The position numbers and the translations under genes were made by a program. From Parabacteroides sp. PFB2-10 (GTDB taxonomy: Bacteria > Bacteroidota > Bacteroidia > Bacteroidales > Tannerellaceae), in contig NZ_JARXWI010000006.1 of the NCBI RefSeq assembly GCF_029893085.1, forward strand, positions 124,001 through 188,000: 64,000 nucleotides of DNA, given 5' to 3'. Each line of letters opens with the position of its first letter. Positions within the stretch are counted from its first letter, which is position 1. Below, piece after piece: positions 54,933 through 63,076 of the stretch. The notes beneath the pieces are model-generated. The model worked only from the letters and a program-made list of their open reading frames with translations. It was not told the DNA's origin and made no database searches.

Positions 54933-56279
54933 ATGAAGCAAAAATTTTTATTGGTAGCCTTTATGGGCTTGTTATTGGCTGCTTGCAGCGATGACTCAAT
55001 CGACCAACCGATCGTTTGGCAGGACGGTGAGAAAGAGGTCGTATTTAACTTTCCCGGCATTGCCAGTGGGCATGTGGTGCCCTACACCCGTGGCATTGCT
55101 TCGGAAGAGGAGAACGCACTGACTTCGCTGGATATCTATGTGTTCAAAGGAAACGATGATTCGGCGATCCTGGAACGTATCTATCACAGCAAAGAGGGCG
55201 AAGACGGAGGTGACAACACCTTCACGATGTCGCAGGCCGGTGATGTGCAGTCGGCAAAGATCTCTGTACCGATGACCGAAGATAACAAAACAAAGGTATT
55301 CTTCTTTGTGGGCAACGGACGCGATATTATCTCGCTGAATACTGCTAAGGCGAATGTGACTACGCTGGGCACGTTTAAGGACTTTTCGGTGAATACTCTG
55401 GTGTCGAGCACGCATATCAAGACACCGCTGTTGATGACAGAGGTGACAACGGTTGACGATATCACAACATTGACTACTGCGCAGACAGTGACGCTGACTC
55501 GTCGTATGGCACGTTTCGATGTGCGCAACGTTGCCCGTGACTCTAATTTCGAGATCGAAGAGATCCTGATCTTCGGTGCCCGTCCTTCGACTCGTATCTT
55601 CAAGAACGCTTCGGCTGTAGACGAAACGCCTACGATCTCGATGAAGGCGATCAACTTCAAGGATTTCAAAGATGCAAACACAAAGGATGTACCCAGTGTG
55701 TTCTATATCTACCCGACCTTGAACCTGGGAACTGACGGTGAGAGCGAAACGGAACTCTCCTTGGTCGGTAAGGTGACCGGTACCGATACGCAACAGGTCT
55801 ATCCGGTGAAGTTTTCCGTTCCTTCGGAAGACAAACCCGATGAACTCACTCACCTGAAGATCGAAGCCAACCACCGCTATATTATCGATATCCAGAAATC
55901 GGGTATTGCCGATCTGAAAGCGACGCTTCAGGTAGAAGAATGGTTGGACGGCACAGGCATCACCACACCGGTTGAGCCGGGTACGATCCGTGTGTTGGAT
56001 GAAAACGGACTGGTGATCACCGACAATAAAGTAGCGGTAGTAGCGGCAGGCAAAACGTTGACGTTGAAAGTAGAAGCTACCAGCCGCTGGATTGTCGACG
56101 CGGTACCTATCGGGATCGACTGGCTGACGGTATCAGGTGTTAACGCCACCGAAGTAGGCACCGAATTCACCGTGAAGGTAGAAGAAAACAAAACGGGCAA
56201 ATCCCGTACCCACATCCTTTATGTACGCAACGCGGCAGAGAAATCAATTCTGCAGCCGGTGATTATTATGCAGGAATAA
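54933..56279 (+). CDS. Fimbrillin (Mfa1/FimA-like) with C-terminal BACON-like domain
   Basis: 448 residues. Lipobox LLLAACS; VVPYTRGIASEEENALTSLDIYVF gives a TR-G processing site and the usual first strand of type V pilins. LTRRMARFDVRNVARD is the fimbrillin core motif. The final ~100 residues (VAVVAAGKTLTLKVEATSRW, DWLTVSG...FTVKVEENKTGKSRTHILYV) look like a BACON/Ig-like domain. Probably the shaft or an accessory pilin; last gene of the fimbrial set. Confidence 0.85.
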   Translation: MKQKFLLVAFMGLLLAACSDDSIDQPIVWQDGEKEVVFNFPGIASGHVVPYTRGIASEEENALTSLDIYVFKGNDDSAILERIYHSKEGEDGGDNTFTMSQAGDVQSAKISVPMTEDNKTKVFFFVGNGRDIISLNTAKANVTTLGTFKDFSVNTLVSSTHIKTPLLMTEVTTVDDITTLTTAQTVTLTRRMARFDVRNVARDSNFEIEEILIFGARPSTRIFKNASAVDETPTISMKAINFKDFKDANTKDVPSVFYIYPTLNLGTDGESETELSLVGKVTGTDTQQVYPVKFSVPSEDKPDELTHLKIEANHRYIIDIQKSGIADLKATLQVEEWLDGTGITTPVEPGTIRVLDENGLVITDNKVAVVAAGKTLTLKVEATSRWIVDAVPIGIDWLTVSGVNATEVGTEFTVKVEENKTGKSRTHILYVRNAAEKSILQPVIIMQE

Positions 56280-56321
56280 GGAGATAAATTGACTCACTAA
56301 CCCTATCTATCTCTCCAGAGG

Positions 56322-56354
56322 ACGGCTGTCCGCGACGTAAGTCCGGACAGCCGT
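56322..56354. terminator. Hairpin between the convergent fimbrillin and mnmA genes
   Basis: An 11-bp stem ACGGCTGTCCG (56322-56332) / CGGACAGCCGT (56344-56354) with an 11-base loop, in the convergent gap. No long T-run, but position fits a shared terminator. Confidence 0.6.
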
Positions 56355-57418
56355 TATATGATCATGCCACTACCTAAACAAAGATGATGATCTTGGTCGT
56401 AGACCACACCAAACTGTCCGGGGGCAATGCCTTGTATCTTTTCCAGCGACTCTATGCGGTAGAGGTCGCCGATCCGACGGATCACACCGGGACTAAATTC
56501 CGGGGTATGGCGAATCTTGAAGGTGATTTCTTTTTCGTCCGTGAACGCTCCCCAGGGATCTTCCGTAATGAAGTTAAATCCTTGCAGGTTAATAGTTCGA
56601 CCATATTGTGTTTCCGGGTCATAGCCGTTGGAGACATAAACGATGTTGCGCTGCGTATCCTTCTTGATGACGAACCAGGGACCTCCGCTCAATCCTAACC
56701 CTTTGCGTTGACCGATGGTGTGAAACCAATATCCATTGTGCTTGCCCAGTATCTTTCCGGTTTCCAATTCGATGATCTTTCCGGTGCGTTTGCCCAGGTA
56801 ACGTTCGATAAAGTCGTTGTAGTTGATCTTGCCAAGAAAGCAGATGCCCTGGCTGTCTTTGCGTTTGGCGCTGGGGAGTTTTTCTCGTTCGGCAATTTCA
56901 CGTACCTCACTTTTCATCAGATGGCCAATGGGAAACATTAGTTTTTGTATCTGCAGGCGAGTGATCTGTCCCAGAAAATCAGTCTGATCCTTCAACGGGT
57001 CTTTGGCAGTCGATAGCCATACCTTGCCGTCTATTTCTGTTGTCGTGGCATAATGGCCGGTGGCAATCTTGTCGAAATCTTTTCCCCATTTTTCTTCAAA
57101 GCAGCCGAACTTGATATACTTATTGCACATCATGTCCGGGTTGGGTGTTAGTCCCCGTTTGACCGATTCGATGGTGTAGCTCACCACCTTCTCCCAATAT
57201 TCATCATGCAGGGAGACCACTTCCATGCGACAGCCATACTTGCGGGCTATGTATGAAGTGATTTCTATATCCTCTTCGGCCGGACAATCGATATACCCAT
57301 CTTTGTCTTCCATGCCTATACGGATATAAAAGATGGTCGGGTCGTAACCGGCCTCTTTCAGCATATGTACGACAACCGAACTGTCTACTCCTCCGGAAAC
57401 TAATGCAGCTATTTCCAT
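56354..57418 (-). CDS. mnmA: tRNA-specific 2-thiouridylase MnmA
   Basis: 354 residues from the ATG at 57416-57418; an earlier in-frame codon at 57445 overlaps the promoter. PP-loop [16 protein letters not shown], catalytic Cys in [13 protein letters not shown] and second Cys in [15 protein letters not shown]. It thiolates U34 of tRNA-Lys, -Glu and -Gln. The sequence belongs to the shorter form found in Bacteroidetes, which often carry two mnmA genes; only one is in the window. Confidence 0.93.
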   Translation of the reverse strand: MEIAALVSGGVDSSVVVHMLKEAGYDPTIFYIRIGMEDKDGYIDCPAEEDIEITSYIARKYGCRMEVVSLHDEYWEKVVSYTIESVKRGLTPNPDMMCNKYIKFGCFEEKWGKDFDKIATGHYATTTEIDGKVWLSTAKDPLKDQTDFLGQITRLQIQKLMFPIGHLMKSEVREIAEREKLPSAKRKDSQGICFLGKINYNDFIERYLGKRTGKIIELETGKILGKHNGYWFHTIGQRKGLGLSGGPWFVIKKDTQRNIVYVSNGYDPETQYGRTINLQGFNFITEDPWGAFTDEKEITFKIRHTPEFSPGVIRRIGDLYRIESLEKIQGIAPGQFGVVYDQDHHLCLGSGMII

Positions 57419-57442
57419 ACGTCTATATTTCTTTTTCGTCTG

Positions 57443-57450
57443 CAAAGGTA
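57443..57450 (-). promoter_or_regulatory. -7 box for mnmA
   Basis: Leftward TACCTTTG, exact TAnnTTTG, 24 bases before the ATG at 57418; this decides against the longer frame starting at 57445. Confidence 0.52.
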
Positions 57451-57616
57451 CTAAATAGTTGACGAACCATGTGCATTATAAAACAGTGGATTCGCATTAA
57501 CGGAAGATCAGAAGAGTGTTAGAAACAATCGGTTTTGCGAAGAAGTTTGCAACCAATTTGCCTCTTTTGTTGTTTCATATATAAAGAGAGATAGTATTAA
57601 CAAATAAATGTGAACA

Positions 57617-57778
57617 ATGAAAAAGTACGAATGTAATGTGTGCGGATATGTATATGATCCGGCAGAAGGCGACTCTGAAGCAGGGATAGCGCCAGGTACC
57701 CCGTTTGAACAACTACCGGAAGATTGGACGTGTCCGCCCTGTGGTGTAGGCAAAGAGGAGTTTTCTCCGATTGATTAA
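57617..57778 (+). CDS. Rubredoxin
   Basis: 53 residues, [20 protein letters not shown] at the start. Iron ligands C6-x2-C9 (CNVCG) and C39-x2-C42 (WTCPPCG), with the usual Gly-Tyr and Pro-rich turns. A small electron carrier with one Fe(Cys)4 site, commonly serving oxidative-stress reductases in anaerobes. It is a single-gene unit, followed by a strong terminator. Confidence 0.96.
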   Translation: MKKYECNVCGYVYDPAEGDSEAGIAPGTPFEQLPEDWTCPPCGVGKEEFSPID

Positions 57779-57786
57779 AAGACATA

Positions 57787-57822
57787 CAAAAAGCCGATGG
57801 ATCATCTCCATCGGCTTTTTAA
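57787..57822. terminator. Terminator between rubredoxin and aquaporin genes
   Basis: Stem AAAAAGCCGATGGA / TCCATCGGCTTTTT with 4-6 base loop and T-run, in the convergent gap; usable from both sides. Confidence 0.92.
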
Positions 57823-57838
57823 ATGTATCAACTATTAT

Positions 57839-58513
57839 TTATTCAGTGTCGATTGCTTTCCAGGCAAAAGCGGCTACAGCGGCACCCAATAACGGGGCAA
57901 CAATAAAGAGCCAAAGCTGAGAAAGGGCAACACCGCCATCAAACAAAGCCGGACCGATGCTGCGCGCCGGGTTTACGGATGTTCCCGTAATAGGAATACA
58001 AACGATGTGGATCAACACCAGGGTAAGACCGATAGCCAGACCGGCGAATTTATTGTTGGCTCCTTTGGAGGTCACGCCAAGAATGACCAGTACAAAGATA
58101 AAGGTAAACACAGCCTCGGCGATGAATGCCTGAAGCATAGCTCCTTCAGCAAAACTGTTTGAACCGGTTGCTGTTGGGCCGTTATGCACACCGGTCGATA
58201 CAAGAGCAAACAGGATAGACGAACCAATGATCGCGCCGATCACCTGAAAGATCATATACATCCCGGCCTCTTTTCCCGACATCCGGTTGGAAAGCCACAC
58301 ACCTAACGTTACCGCCGGATTGATATGGCAACCCGATACCTTACCGATGGAATAGGCCATCGCTACAATACTAAGGCCAAAAGCCAATGCTACACCTAAT
58401 GTTCCAACGCCTGCACCAACAGCTCCCGCTGCGTTTCCGGCAAAAACGGCACTACCACAACCCATCAGAACCAATACCATTGTTCCGATCATTTCTGCAA
58501 TATACTTCTTCAT
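57839..58513 (-). CDS. aqpZ: Aquaporin Z-type MIP channel
   Basis: 224 residues, six membrane segments with two half-helix NPA motifs, HINPAVTLGVW and VNPARSIGP. Short loops and the AqpZ-like start MKKYIAEMIGTMVLVLMGCGSAVF favour a water channel rather than a glycerol facilitator. The selectivity filter His in ...LVLIHIVCIPITGTSVNPARS fits AqpZ. Single-gene unit. Confidence 0.93.
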   Translation of the reverse strand: MKKYIAEMIGTMVLVLMGCGSAVFAGNAAGAVGAGVGTLGVALAFGLSIVAMAYSIGKVSGCHINPAVTLGVWLSNRMSGKEAGMYMIFQVIGAIIGSSILFALVSTGVHNGPTATGSNSFAEGAMLQAFIAEAVFTFIFVLVILGVTSKGANNKFAGLAIGLTLVLIHIVCIPITGTSVNPARSIGPALFDGGVALSQLWLFIVAPLLGAAVAAFAWKAIDTE

Positions 58514-58638
58514 GTTTCTTGTTATTTAATTAAACATTCGTATTAAAAACAGCGGAAATATACGAATAGTTCTGAATTTGAACGGGCTTCGCGCATTTTT
58601 TTTGAATAAAGAAGATGAAAAAGGAACCGTCCCTAAAA

Positions 58639-58667
58639 CAAAGAAGCCGCTCTGAAAGCGGCTTTTC
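58639..58667 (-). terminator. Terminator after tRNA-Lys
   Basis: Stem AAGCCGC / GCGGCTT with loop, read leftward just past the tRNA and followed by CTTTGTTTT. Confidence 0.8.
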
Positions 58668-58670
58668 CTG

Positions 58671-58743
58671 TATCCCGGGAGGGGCTCGAACCCTCGACCC
58701 ATTGATTAAGAGTCAATTGCTCTACCAACTGAGCTACCGAGAC
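58671..58743 (-). tRNA. tRNA-Lys (anticodon CTT)
   Basis: Leftward: acceptor GTCTCGG pairs with CCGGGAT (two G-U wobbles), D-arm GCTC...GAGC, anticodon stem TTGA / TCAA with loop CTCTTAA, T-arm GAGGG-TTCGAGC-CCCTC, discriminator A. 73 bases, CCA not encoded. Confidence 0.94.
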
Positions 58744-58769
58744 GTTTGCAATTATTGTCATTGCGGGTG

Positions 58770-58800
58770 CAAAGATAGGGTTTTAATTAGTACAGACAAA
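58770..58800 (-). promoter_or_regulatory. Promoter of tRNA-Lys
   Basis: Leftward TTTG (58797-58800), 19-base spacer, TATCTTTG (58770-58777): complete consensus, same as for tRNA-Phe. Confidence 0.75.
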
Positions 58801-58839
58801 TAATTTTATTTTTTTTCTTATTTCAAAAAGTAGCTTTTT

Positions 58840-59643
58840 TTAATCGAATTCGAAGACTTCAGAAGGAGTTGTCCGTTTCAAAGCTGTCAGATTCACATCT
58901 TTTCCTACGCGGATTCCTTCGCGAAACAGGCGAATATCGATTGTTTTATAGGCCAGTTCGGGATGGTTATTGTCTTTGCTCAGATGGCATAGCCAGATAT
59001 CCTTCAGGTCGGGCGTATAATGCGTCGCCAGAAATTCAGCCGCTTCCCGGTTGCTTAAGTGACCGGTCGGGCTGGCTACTCTTTCTTTTAGGAAAGCCGG
59101 ATAGGAACCGAAGCGAAGCATCTCTTCGTCGTAATTGGCTTCAATGATCAGGTGGTTGGCCATCGACATATATTTACTTACGGTCTCTGTGATATGACCA
59201 ACGTCGGTGGCGAAGGTGAAACGGTGGTTACCATATTCAATATGGTAGCCTACATTATCGGTGCTATCGTGAGGCACCTCGAAAGAGGTCACCTTAAAGT
59301 CTTTGATGAAAAAGGGAACCTCCTTTTCAATGATCCGGCGCGATCCGTAAAGCGTCTCTTCGACATAGCGGCTTTTGTCGATTCCGTTATGTACTCCTTC
59401 CGTTGTATAGACAGGTATATTGTATTTCTCTCCCAGGCAACCCACCGTTTTAATATGATCCGCGTGGTCATGGGTTATTAATACAGCCAAAATCTGTTCG
59501 AATTCTATACCGAGATCTTTTAATACTTTCTTGATGGTACGAATGCCAATACCTGCATCTATCAGTATCCCATATTGGGAATTCCCCAGGTAATAGCAGT
59601 TGCCACTGCTTCCACTCGCCAAACTAACAAACTTTAGTTTCAT
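58840..59643 (-). CDS. MBL-fold metallohydrolase (YycJ-like)
   Basis: 267 residues from the ATG at 59641-59643; an in-frame extension to 59703 overlaps asparaginase codons. The two-metal motif VLITHDHADHIK, with EANYDEEMLRFG and LCHLSKDNNHPELA, identifies a beta-lactamase-fold hydrolase of the YycJ/VicX group; members have nuclease-like features. Starts 8 bases after the ansA stop. Confidence 0.9.
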   Translation of the reverse strand: MKLKFVSLASGSSGNCYYLGNSQYGILIDAGIGIRTIKKVLKDLGIEFEQILAVLITHDHADHIKTVGCLGEKYNIPVYTTEGVHNGIDKSRYVEETLYGSRRIIEKEVPFFIKDFKVTSFEVPHDSTDNVGYHIEYGNHRFTFATDVGHITETVSKYMSMANHLIIEANYDEEMLRFGSYPAFLKERVASPTGHLSNREAAEFLATHYTPDLKDIWLCHLSKDNNHPELAYKTIDIRLFREGIRVGKDVNLTALKRTTPSEVFEFD

Positions 59644-59651
59644 TTTCTCTA

Positions 59652-60725
59652 TTATCTTACAGACAGATATTCCGGAATGGTTATCTCGCCTATTAATGAA
59701 CAATTCATACGTTCTTTTACCTCTTCGGGACTCAGGTCATGCCCGAAAAGGAACATCAACTTGGTTACGGCACTTTCCGTCGTGCTGTCGTAGCCGCTTA
59801 TGACACCGACTTCCAATAGTCTATGCCCGGTCTCATAGCGATGCATCTCCACGGTACCGGCAATACACTGGCTTACGTTGACAATCAGAATGCCTCTTTC
59901 TACCGCTTCTTTCAGCATATCCAGAAACCATTTCTGCATAGGTGCATTTCCACTTCCGTACGTCTCCATGACTACGCCTTTCAGGTCGGGAATAGTCAGG
60001 ATGCTTTCGACCACCTGGGGCGATATGCCGGGGAAGAGCTTTAGGATAGCAATGTTGTTATCCAAACGATAATGTGGCTTCAGTGGCTTGCGCAAGACCG
60101 GATGGTAGACCTGCGGCAGATCATATTTAATATGTATACCGGCATGAGCCAGTACCGGATAGTTGTAGGAACGGAAGGCATTGAAATTGTCGGCGCTGAC
60201 TTTACAGGTACGGTTTCCGCGCAATAGGTTGTTTTCAAAGAAGACACATACTTCCGGAATGAGTGGCATACCGTTTTCTTTGGCGGCGGCAATCTCAATG
60301 GCGGTAATCAGGTTCTCTTTTCCATCGGTGCGAAGTATGCCGATCGGCAGTTGAGATCCGGTAAGAATCACCGGTTTACTCAGGTTCTCCAACATAAAGC
60401 TCAGAGCCGAAGCCGTGTACGACATAGTATCTGTCCCGTGCAGTATCACAAACCCATCATAGCGCTGGTAGTTATCCGCAACAATTTCGACCAGTTCTTT
60501 CCAACATTCGGGACCCATCTCCGAGGAGTCGATCGGCGGATCGAACTGAATACTGGAAACCGTATGACCTAATTTCTTTAACTCCGGCATATTGTCTTCG
60601 AGGTGTTGGAAATTGAAAGGTTCCAACACGCCGCTTTCCGGATTTTCCATCATGCCGATGGTTCCGCCGGTGTAAATGAGCAAGATCGATGCTTTTTCGT
60701 GTTGATTGTTTTCCTGAATAGTCAT
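59652..60725 (-). CDS. ansA: L-asparaginase, type I (cytoplasmic)
   Basis: 357 residues from the ATG at 60725; a TTG at 60734 in frame lies inside a -7-like box (TAACTTTG at 60732-60739). Catalytic threonines are in LLIYTGGTIGMMENP and VILHGTDTMSYTASAL. It hydrolyses asparagine to aspartate and ammonia. No signal peptide. If the TAACTTTG is a real promoter, the transcript would begin only a few bases before the ATG; it may instead be read from the TRIC-like gene upstream (20 bases). Confidence 0.93.
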   Translation of the reverse strand: MTIQENNQHEKASILLIYTGGTIGMMENPESGVLEPFNFQHLEDNMPELKKLGHTVSSIQFDPPIDSSEMGPECWKELVEIVADNYQRYDGFVILHGTDTMSYTASALSFMLENLSKPVILTGSQLPIGILRTDGKENLITAIEIAAAKENGMPLIPEVCVFFENNLLRGNRTCKVSADNFNAFRSYNYPVLAHAGIHIKYDLPQVYHPVLRKPLKPHYRLDNNIAILKLFPGISPQVVESILTIPDLKGVVMETYGSGNAPMQKWFLDMLKEAVERGILIVNVSQCIAGTVEMHRYETGHRLLEVGVISGYDSTTESAVTKLMFLFGHDLSPEEVKERMNCSLIGEITIPEYLSVR

Positions 60726-60745
60726 AGCGTACAAAGTTAATTATT

Positions 60746-61357
60746 TTATTCGTCCCCCTTTAATATAGGGACGCTTATATGGTATTTAACGGCGATTAAC
60801 CGGGCGGCCAATACACTGATGGCTGTGACCACCTGGGTGACTACCGGTGTGACGTTTAAGCGATGGCAAATATAATAGATACATCCTCCCAAAACGCAGG
60901 TAAGCGCATAAATATCTTTTCGGAAGATCAGCGGCACCTCATTGATCAGGATATCCCGGATCATACCACCGAAGGAACCCGTAATGGTGCCCATGATGAT
61001 CGCTACCCAGAAGGGATGCCCTAAGGCCAGTGTCCGGTCGAGTCCAGCCACCACGAAAAGCCCCAGCCCGATGGCGTCGAATATAAAGAATGTATTGTTG
61101 AGCTTGATTACATATTTGCGAAACACCAGTACAAACAACAGTGCCAGACCGGAAACAATCAGATAGGAGGCATCTTCGAGCCAGAAGAGTGTTTTGTTAA
61201 GCATGATATCGCGAATCGTTCCGCCTCCGATAGCCGTCACAACCCCTACGACGTAAGCACCAAACCAATCAAATTGTTTGGCTGAGGCCAGCCGAATACC
61301 ACTAATGGCGAAAGCAAACGTCCCGGCATAGTTGCAAAAGGTGATAAAATCTATCAT
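60746..61357 (-). CDS. TRIC-type cation channel (UPF0126 family)
   Basis: 203 residues, seven membrane segments made of two repeats, each with a glycine-rich motif: AIGGGTIRDIML and SFGGMIRDILIN. The family forms trimeric monovalent cation channels in prokaryotes. Same strand as and directly upstream of ansA. A TATTTTTG -7 box lies at 61372-61379. Confidence 0.9.
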   Translation of the reverse strand: MIDFITFCNYAGTFAFAISGIRLASAKQFDWFGAYVVGVVTAIGGGTIRDIMLNKTLFWLEDASYLIVSGLALLFVLVFRKYVIKLNNTFFIFDAIGLGLFVVAGLDRTLALGHPFWVAIIMGTITGSFGGMIRDILINEVPLIFRKDIYALTCVLGGCIYYICHRLNVTPVVTQVVTAISVLAARLIAVKYHISVPILKGDE

Positions 61358-61371
61358 TTTGATTTTTTTTG

Positions 61372-61379
61372 CAAAAATA
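61372..61379 (-). promoter_or_regulatory. -7 box for the TRIC-like gene
   Basis: Leftward TATTTTTG, exact TAnnTTTG, 14 bases before the ATG at 61357. Confidence 0.45.
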
Positions 61380-61466
61380 CATAAATACTTCTCATCTTCT
61401 CTCCGAATGTGTAATATTAGCTAAGATTAATTTAAACCAAACCAATGTCGTATTAGTTATTCTTTA

Positions 61467-61474
61467 TAGGTTTG
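61467..61474 (+). promoter_or_regulatory. -7 box for the DUF3943 gene
   Basis: TAGGTTTG, exact TAnnTTTG. An ATG at 61485 would leave almost no leader, so the start at 61515 is favoured. Confidence 0.48.
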
Positions 61475-61514
61475 CATCGTTTTAATGAGTGGTTGGTCTC
61501 TTTACATACAGACA

Positions 61515-62990
61515 ATGATGAAAAAAGTAATAATAGGGATGTTGTTTCTTCTGTTTACACAGGGGATGTGGAGTCAGCATATACCGGAGGCTTCTCCCCG
61601 CCATTATGTGAGCGACAGCATCCGTATTCTTCCCTCCCGTCCCTGGAAAGCGGCTATGGAAACTTTTGGCATCAATATGATTATTTGGGGATTCGACCGC
61701 TTTGTGGCACAGGAAGACTGGGCGCGGATCAATGTCCATACGATGAAGGATAACTTCCGAACAGGCCCGATATGGGACACTGATAAGTTTTCCACCAACC
61801 TGATTGCTCATCCTTATCATGGCTCTCTCTATTTCAATGCCGCGCGCAGCAACGGCATGAACTTCTGGCAATCCATTCCCTATTCGATCGGTGGCAGCCT
61901 GATGTGGGAGTTCTTTATGGAAGCGGAGCCGCCGTCAATCAACGATATACTCGCGACCTCTTTTGGAGGATTCGAATTGGGGGAGATTACCTACCGCCTG
62001 TCGGATATTTTTCTGGACGACCGTACTTCCGGCAGCGAGCGCGTCTGGCGCGAAATCTTAGCCGGGATTGTCTCTCCGGTGCGTGGCTTGAATCGGCTTA
62101 TCTCCGGTGATGCCTGGCGGAAAGCGCCGAACAAAGGGCGTTCGCTCCCTTCTGTTCCCATCACTTTCATTGTCAATAGCGGCGTGCGTTTCCTGGCCGA
62201 ACAGGAGCAATCGAAGTGGGGAACCACCAGTATGCATCTTTCTTTCCTCTTGAATTATGGTAATCCTTTCAATGACGACTACTACTTGCCGTACGAATGG
62301 TTCCGTCTGCGGGCCGGTGTAGACCTTTTCTCTACACAGCCTCTGCTGAGTCAGGTGAATGCCGTTGGGGCTTTGTGGGGTAAACAGATATGGTCGAGCG
62401 GTAACAAGGTGTTGACGGCCGGTGTTTTCCAGCATTTCGACTATTACGATTCGGAGCTTCGCGGTCATACTGAAAAGACAGTCGTTCCCTACCGTATCTC
62501 GGAGGCAGCAGCAGTAGGAGGGGGGCTTCTTTATTATAAGGAGGGAATAGGTCATGACCCGGTTAATATTTTCGGGGAATTGTATATCAACGGGGTGGCT
62601 TTAGGTGCCAGTGTGTCTGATTATCTGCAATTGGAAGAGCGCGATTACAACCTGGGCAGCGGATATAGCATCAAGGCGTACGCCGGATTAAACTATAAGA
62701 AAAACTGGAATTTTCTGTTGAACCTGGAGAACTACCATATTTTCACCTGGAAAGGATATGATCCCGGATTGGATTTTGAAACGGTAGACCTGGGAAGATT
62801 AAATGTGCAGGGAGAAGAGAGCAACGCCCGGTTGACGATCTTCTCTACCCAGTTGGCTTACGTCTCCGATAAGCGTTGGAACATTGCGCTGTCCAACCGC
62901 TACTTTGCCCGCCATACCCGTTACCGCTATTATAACAATGTCCCGACCTCGACGTATGATGTGGTGCTAAGCGTAGGATATCGGTTGTAA
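61515..62990 (+). CDS. DUF3943 outer-membrane protein
   Basis: 491 residues from the ATG at 61515 (61518 and 61485 are alternatives). Signal peptide MMKKVIIGMLFLLFTQGMWS. LIAHPYHGSLYFNAARSNGMNFWQSIPYS and MWEFFMEAEPPSINDILATSFGG are the DUF3943 hallmark; the C-terminal part alternates strands and ends VVLSVGYRL, an outer-membrane barrel ending. Function unknown. Confidence 0.88.
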   Translation: MMKKVIIGMLFLLFTQGMWSQHIPEASPRHYVSDSIRILPSRPWKAAMETFGINMIIWGFDRFVAQEDWARINVHTMKDNFRTGPIWDTDKFSTNLIAHPYHGSLYFNAARSNGMNFWQSIPYSIGGSLMWEFFMEAEPPSINDILATSFGGFELGEITYRLSDIFLDDRTSGSERVWREILAGIVSPVRGLNRLISGDAWRKAPNKGRSLPSVPITFIVNSGVRFLAEQEQSKWGTTSMHLSFLLNYGNPFNDDYYLPYEWFRLRAGVDLFSTQPLLSQVNAVGALWGKQIWSSGNKVLTAGVFQHFDYYDSELRGHTEKTVVPYRISEAAAVGGGLLYYKEGIGHDPVNIFGELYINGVALGASVSDYLQLEERDYNLGSGYSIKAYAGLNYKKNWNFLLNLENYHIFTWKGYDPGLDFETVDLGRLNVQGEESNARLTIFSTQLAYVSDKRWNIALSNRYFARHTRYRYYNNVPTSTYDVVLSVGYRL

Positions 62991-63076
62991 TTGATAATTG
63001 ATAATTGATAATTGATAATTGATAATGGATAGGCGGAAACCAATTATCAATTATCCATTATCCATTATCAATTATC
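62991..63076. repeat. Facing heptamer arrays (TTGATAA)n
   Basis: Five tandem TTGATAA units from 62991, then an inverted array of TTATCAA/TTATCCA units to 63076. The convergent gap consists only of this repeat, and the inverted array supplies the ABC-F stop codon. Confidence 0.88.

Noticed and set aside
54996-55874. 292-residue leftward frame opposite the fimbrillin gene
   Set aside because: Antisense shadow of a well-supported lipoprotein gene; composition is Arg/His-rich and there is no promoter-like sequence.
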